NCBI GenBank assembly: GCA_035316885.1
Contig: DATHII010000061.1
Location: 1-16,060, forward strand
Length of the DNA: 16,060 bases
DNA from: DASRTE01 sp035316885
Lineage (GTDB): Bacteria; Actinomycetota; Actinomycetes; Jiangellales; Jiangellaceae
Direction of reading: 5' to 3'
Both the position numbers and the translations under genes were made by a program. Shown piece after piece: positions 15,001-16,060 of the stretch. Below the pieces are notes generated by a model. The model saw only the letters and a program-made list of their open reading frames with translations, searched no databases and was not told the origin of the DNA. The first letter of the stretch is position 1. Every line of letters begins with the position of its first letter.

Positions 15001-16060
15001 CAGTTCGACGCAGCGGCGGAACAGGTCGGCGTCGAACGTGTCGTCGTCGCGCAGGAACTTGAGCAGGTTGAGGCTGGCGAGGTTACAGGACGAATTGTCC
15101 AGACTTAGGAATTCCGAGCAGGGATTACTCGCGGTGATGCGACCGGTTTCTGGATTGGTGTGCCAGTCGTTGATCGTGCTGTCGTACTGGATGCCCGGGT
15201 CGGCACACTCCCAGGCGGCCTGCGCCATTGTGCGGAACAGGCCCTTCGCGTCGACGGTCTCGATGACCTCGCCGGTCAGCCGCGCCCGCAGGCCGAACGG
15301 GTCTCCGTCCTCGACCGCCTGCATGAACTCGTCCGAGACGCGGACAGAGTTGTTGGCGTTCTGGTACTGGACGGACACGATGTCCTTGCCGCCGAGGTCC
15401 ATGTCGAAACCGGCGTCGCGCAGCGCACGGATCTTGTCCTCCTCGCGCGCCTTGGTCTCGATGAACTCTTCGACATCGGGGTGGTCGACGTCGAGCACTA
15501 CCATCTTCGCCGCCCGCCGGGTGGCACCGCCGGACTTGATCGTGCCGGCGCTCGCATCGGCACCGCGCATGAAGCTGACCGGACCCGAGGCCGTTCCACC
15601 TGAGGACAGCAGCTCCTTGCTGGACCGGATCCGGGACAGGTTGAGCCCCGAGCCCGATCCGCCCTTGAAGATCAACCCCTCCTCGCGGTACCAGTTCAGG
15701 ATCGAGTTCATCGAGTCGTCGACCGCGAGGATGAAACACGCGCTGACCTGCTGGGGGGACGGCGTGCCGACGTTGAACCACACCGGGGAGTTGAACGAGA
15801 ACACCTGGTGGACGAGCATCCAGGCGAGCTCGTGCTCGAAGGTCTCGGCGTCGGCCGGAGTCGCGAAATAGCCGTACTCCTCGCCGGCCTTGCGGTAGGT
15901 CTTGACGACGCGGTCCACCAGTTGGCGCAGGCTCCACTCGCGGGCGTCGGTGCCGACGGCGCCGCGGAAGTACTTGCTCGTGACGATGGTCGAGGCGTTG
16001 ACCGACCAGAAGTCGGGGAACTCGACACCACGCTGCTCGAAGACTGTCTCGCCCGTCCTC
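12028..16060 (-). CDS. nrdJ: NrdJ, adenosylcobalamin-dependent (class II) ribonucleotide reductase, intein-containing; 5' end beyond right edge
   Basis: Cytoplasmic class II reductase that makes deoxyribonucleotides with coenzyme B12 as radical source. The frame is open to the right edge (PDFWSVNASTIVTSKYFR near it), so the N terminus is missing. About 1343 residues are visible: 914 of reductase and 429 of intein. Key parts: SACFILAVDDS (first redox Cys codon at 15736-15738), the finger-loop active site NPCSEF (Cys codon 15118-15120, with its Asn and Glu), CNLASLNL (partner redox Cys codon 15085-15087), the PTG|TIG phosphate loop split by the intein, and a C-terminal tail with CFTCGTKM and CYVCEGCG (about 12030-12115) that probably relays electrons from thioredoxin or binds zinc. 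An acidic Pro-rich linker precedes this tail. The gene ends at a hairpin terminator. Any cobalamin riboswitch or nrdR would be upstream, outside the window. Confidence 0.97.
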   Translation of the reverse strand, partial: RTGETVFEQRGVEFPDFWSVNASTIVTSKYFRGAVGTDAREWSLRQLVDRVVKTYRKAGEEYGYFATPADAETFEHELAWMLVHQVFSFNSPVWFNVGTPSPQQVSACFILAVDDSMNSILNWYREEGLIFKGGSGSGLNLSRIRSSKELLSSGGTASGPVSFMRGADASAGTIKSGGATRRAAKMVVLDVDHPDVEEFIETKAREEDKIRALRDAGFDMDLGGKDIVSVQYQNANNSVRVSDEFMQAVEDGDPFGLRARLTGEVIETVDAKGLFRTMAQAAWECADPGIQYDSTINDWHTNPETGRITASNPCSEFLSLDNSSCNLASLNLLKFLRDDDTFDADLFRRCVELVITAMDISISFADFPTEAITEVTRAYRQLGIGYANLGALLMATGHGYDSVGGRSLAASITSLMTGAAYKRSAELAGVVGPYDGYARNADAHKRVMRKHAAANDALRTFDDIDKPIHALATQVWQECLQVGDANGWRNAQASLLAPTGCLTGDTLVTTDRGLVRLADLGDVWGEQWQRLDATVSTDEGPRTATQFFVNGEEPTRRILTAGGYRIQGTYGHRIKVVDQDTGEWQWKRLADVASNDVVPMQLGTLIGASVDVPLPVLDRAYYAGDRDIHVPQSVDAELAELVGYFMGDGSLHAKGIRLCVAEQDADVVERLRVLSKGLFGLEPVLNAQEGYTEVVLQSVRLARWWQAAGFAKELPGVDHAGKGWSPRIPAAILETNSHVIYAAFMRGLFEADGTVTAGVPSLSTASEAFAAEVRTALLALGFPTTTRQTQSGWGGAIHQVRVRNARHAINFGNWIGFLGGRKSALVTQTATQAGNGDRIYLPSQVWLELAPIGHGLHALVQQGVGRGRGLSRDLATRLYDATGDTRLGHALGYIFETVNANEDGGVQPTYDLSVPDNVTYVAAGFVSHNTIGLMMDCDTTGVEPDLALVKFKKLVGGGSMQIVNQTVPRALRKLGYQEEQVEAIVEHIAEHGNVVDAPGLRQEHYEVFDCAMGARSIKPMGHVNMMAAVQPHLSGAISKTVNLPESATVEEIEQIYFQGWKLGLKALAIYRDNCKVGQPLSASKRSGSEAAGAPGAETGREVVVEYRPTRKRLPKSRPSRTTSFSVGGAEGYMTAGSYPDDGLGEVFLKLGKQGSTLAGVMDAFSIAISIALQYGVPLETYVQKFTNMRFEPSGMTDDPDVRMAQSVVDYIFRRLALDYLPFDARSALGIHTAAERARQLDTGEYAPIEDDVDVEAMRQSAPVEKPPTEPSGDGSGTEPIGAEEVIEATAKAAPAQAHTSTELMEVLQGTSTDAPLCFTCGTKMRPAGGCYVCEGCGSTSGCS
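13273..14559 (-). other. Intein with LAGLIDADG (DOD) homing endonuclease, inserted in NrdJ
   Basis: In-frame self-splicing protein element of 429 residues between extein PTG and TIGLMMDCD. Splicing signature: Cys1 in CLTGDTLV (block A), TYGH with Thr69 and His72 (block B), YDLSVPDN (410-417, block F), and final FVSHN with His428-Asn429 followed by extein Thr+1 (block G). The endonuclease domain has both LAGLIDADG-type helices: LVGYFMGDG (141-149, Asp148) and FMRGLFEADG (244-253, Asp252), each keeping its catalytic acid, so homing activity looks possible. All splicing residues are present, so it should be excised to restore APTGTIGLMMDCD. Hand-counted lines in the intein (13801-13920, 14161-14220) are about 62-68% G+C against about 72% in flanking extein (14701-14760), mildly consistent with transfer. 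Confidence 0.96.

Overview
This is chromosomal DNA of a high-G+C Gram-positive bacterium (Actinobacteria; I cannot name the genus). The evidence is the G/C-rich third codon positions, the many GTG starts overlapping upstream stops, an actinobacterial DUF3040 membrane protein, and the division and cell wall (dcw) gene order mraZ-rsmH-ftsL-ftsI-murE with a coenzyme B12-dependent ribonucleotide reductase nearby. There are no rRNA or tRNA genes, insertion sequences, phage genes or CRISPR arrays.

Layout. Bases 1-4337 (minus strand) carry the start of the dcw cluster, read leftwards: mraZ, rsmH, ftsL, ftsI (pbpB) and the first 97 codons of murE. A 305-bp divergent region (4338-4642) follows. It holds five GTGG-centred direct repeats at exact 10-bp spacing in front of mraZ, which I read as the MraZ operator, and a weak ECF-type promoter candidate facing the other way. 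Bases 4643-9336 (plus strand) are a tightly packed three-gene unit: MoxR-type AAA+ ATPase, DUF58 protein, and a TgpA-like membrane transglutaminase. It converges on DUF3040 (minus). Further minus-strand genes are a CmoM/SmtA-like methyltransferase, a fold-type I PLP aminotransferase, a GC-rich hairpin terminator, and nrdJ, which runs off the right edge.

The most notable feature is inside nrdJ. A 429-residue intein with a LAGLIDADG (DOD) homing endonuclease domain interrupts the conserved PTG|TIG substrate phosphate-binding loop, so active reductase requires protein splicing. Two short stretches of nrdJ extein also have abruptly A/T-ending codons. One is almost centred on the active-site NPC|SE motif, which I recall as an intein insertion site in other ribonucleotide reductases. 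These may be co-conversion scars of lost inteins; this is inference.

Functionally, the left half builds the septum: transcriptional control by MraZ, 16S rRNA methylation, the FtsL scaffold, the septal transpeptidase FtsI, and precursor synthesis by MurE. The MoxR/DUF58/TgpA unit is probably an envelope chaperone/maturation module beside it. The right half supplies dNTPs (NrdJ) and unassigned metabolic or modification enzymes.
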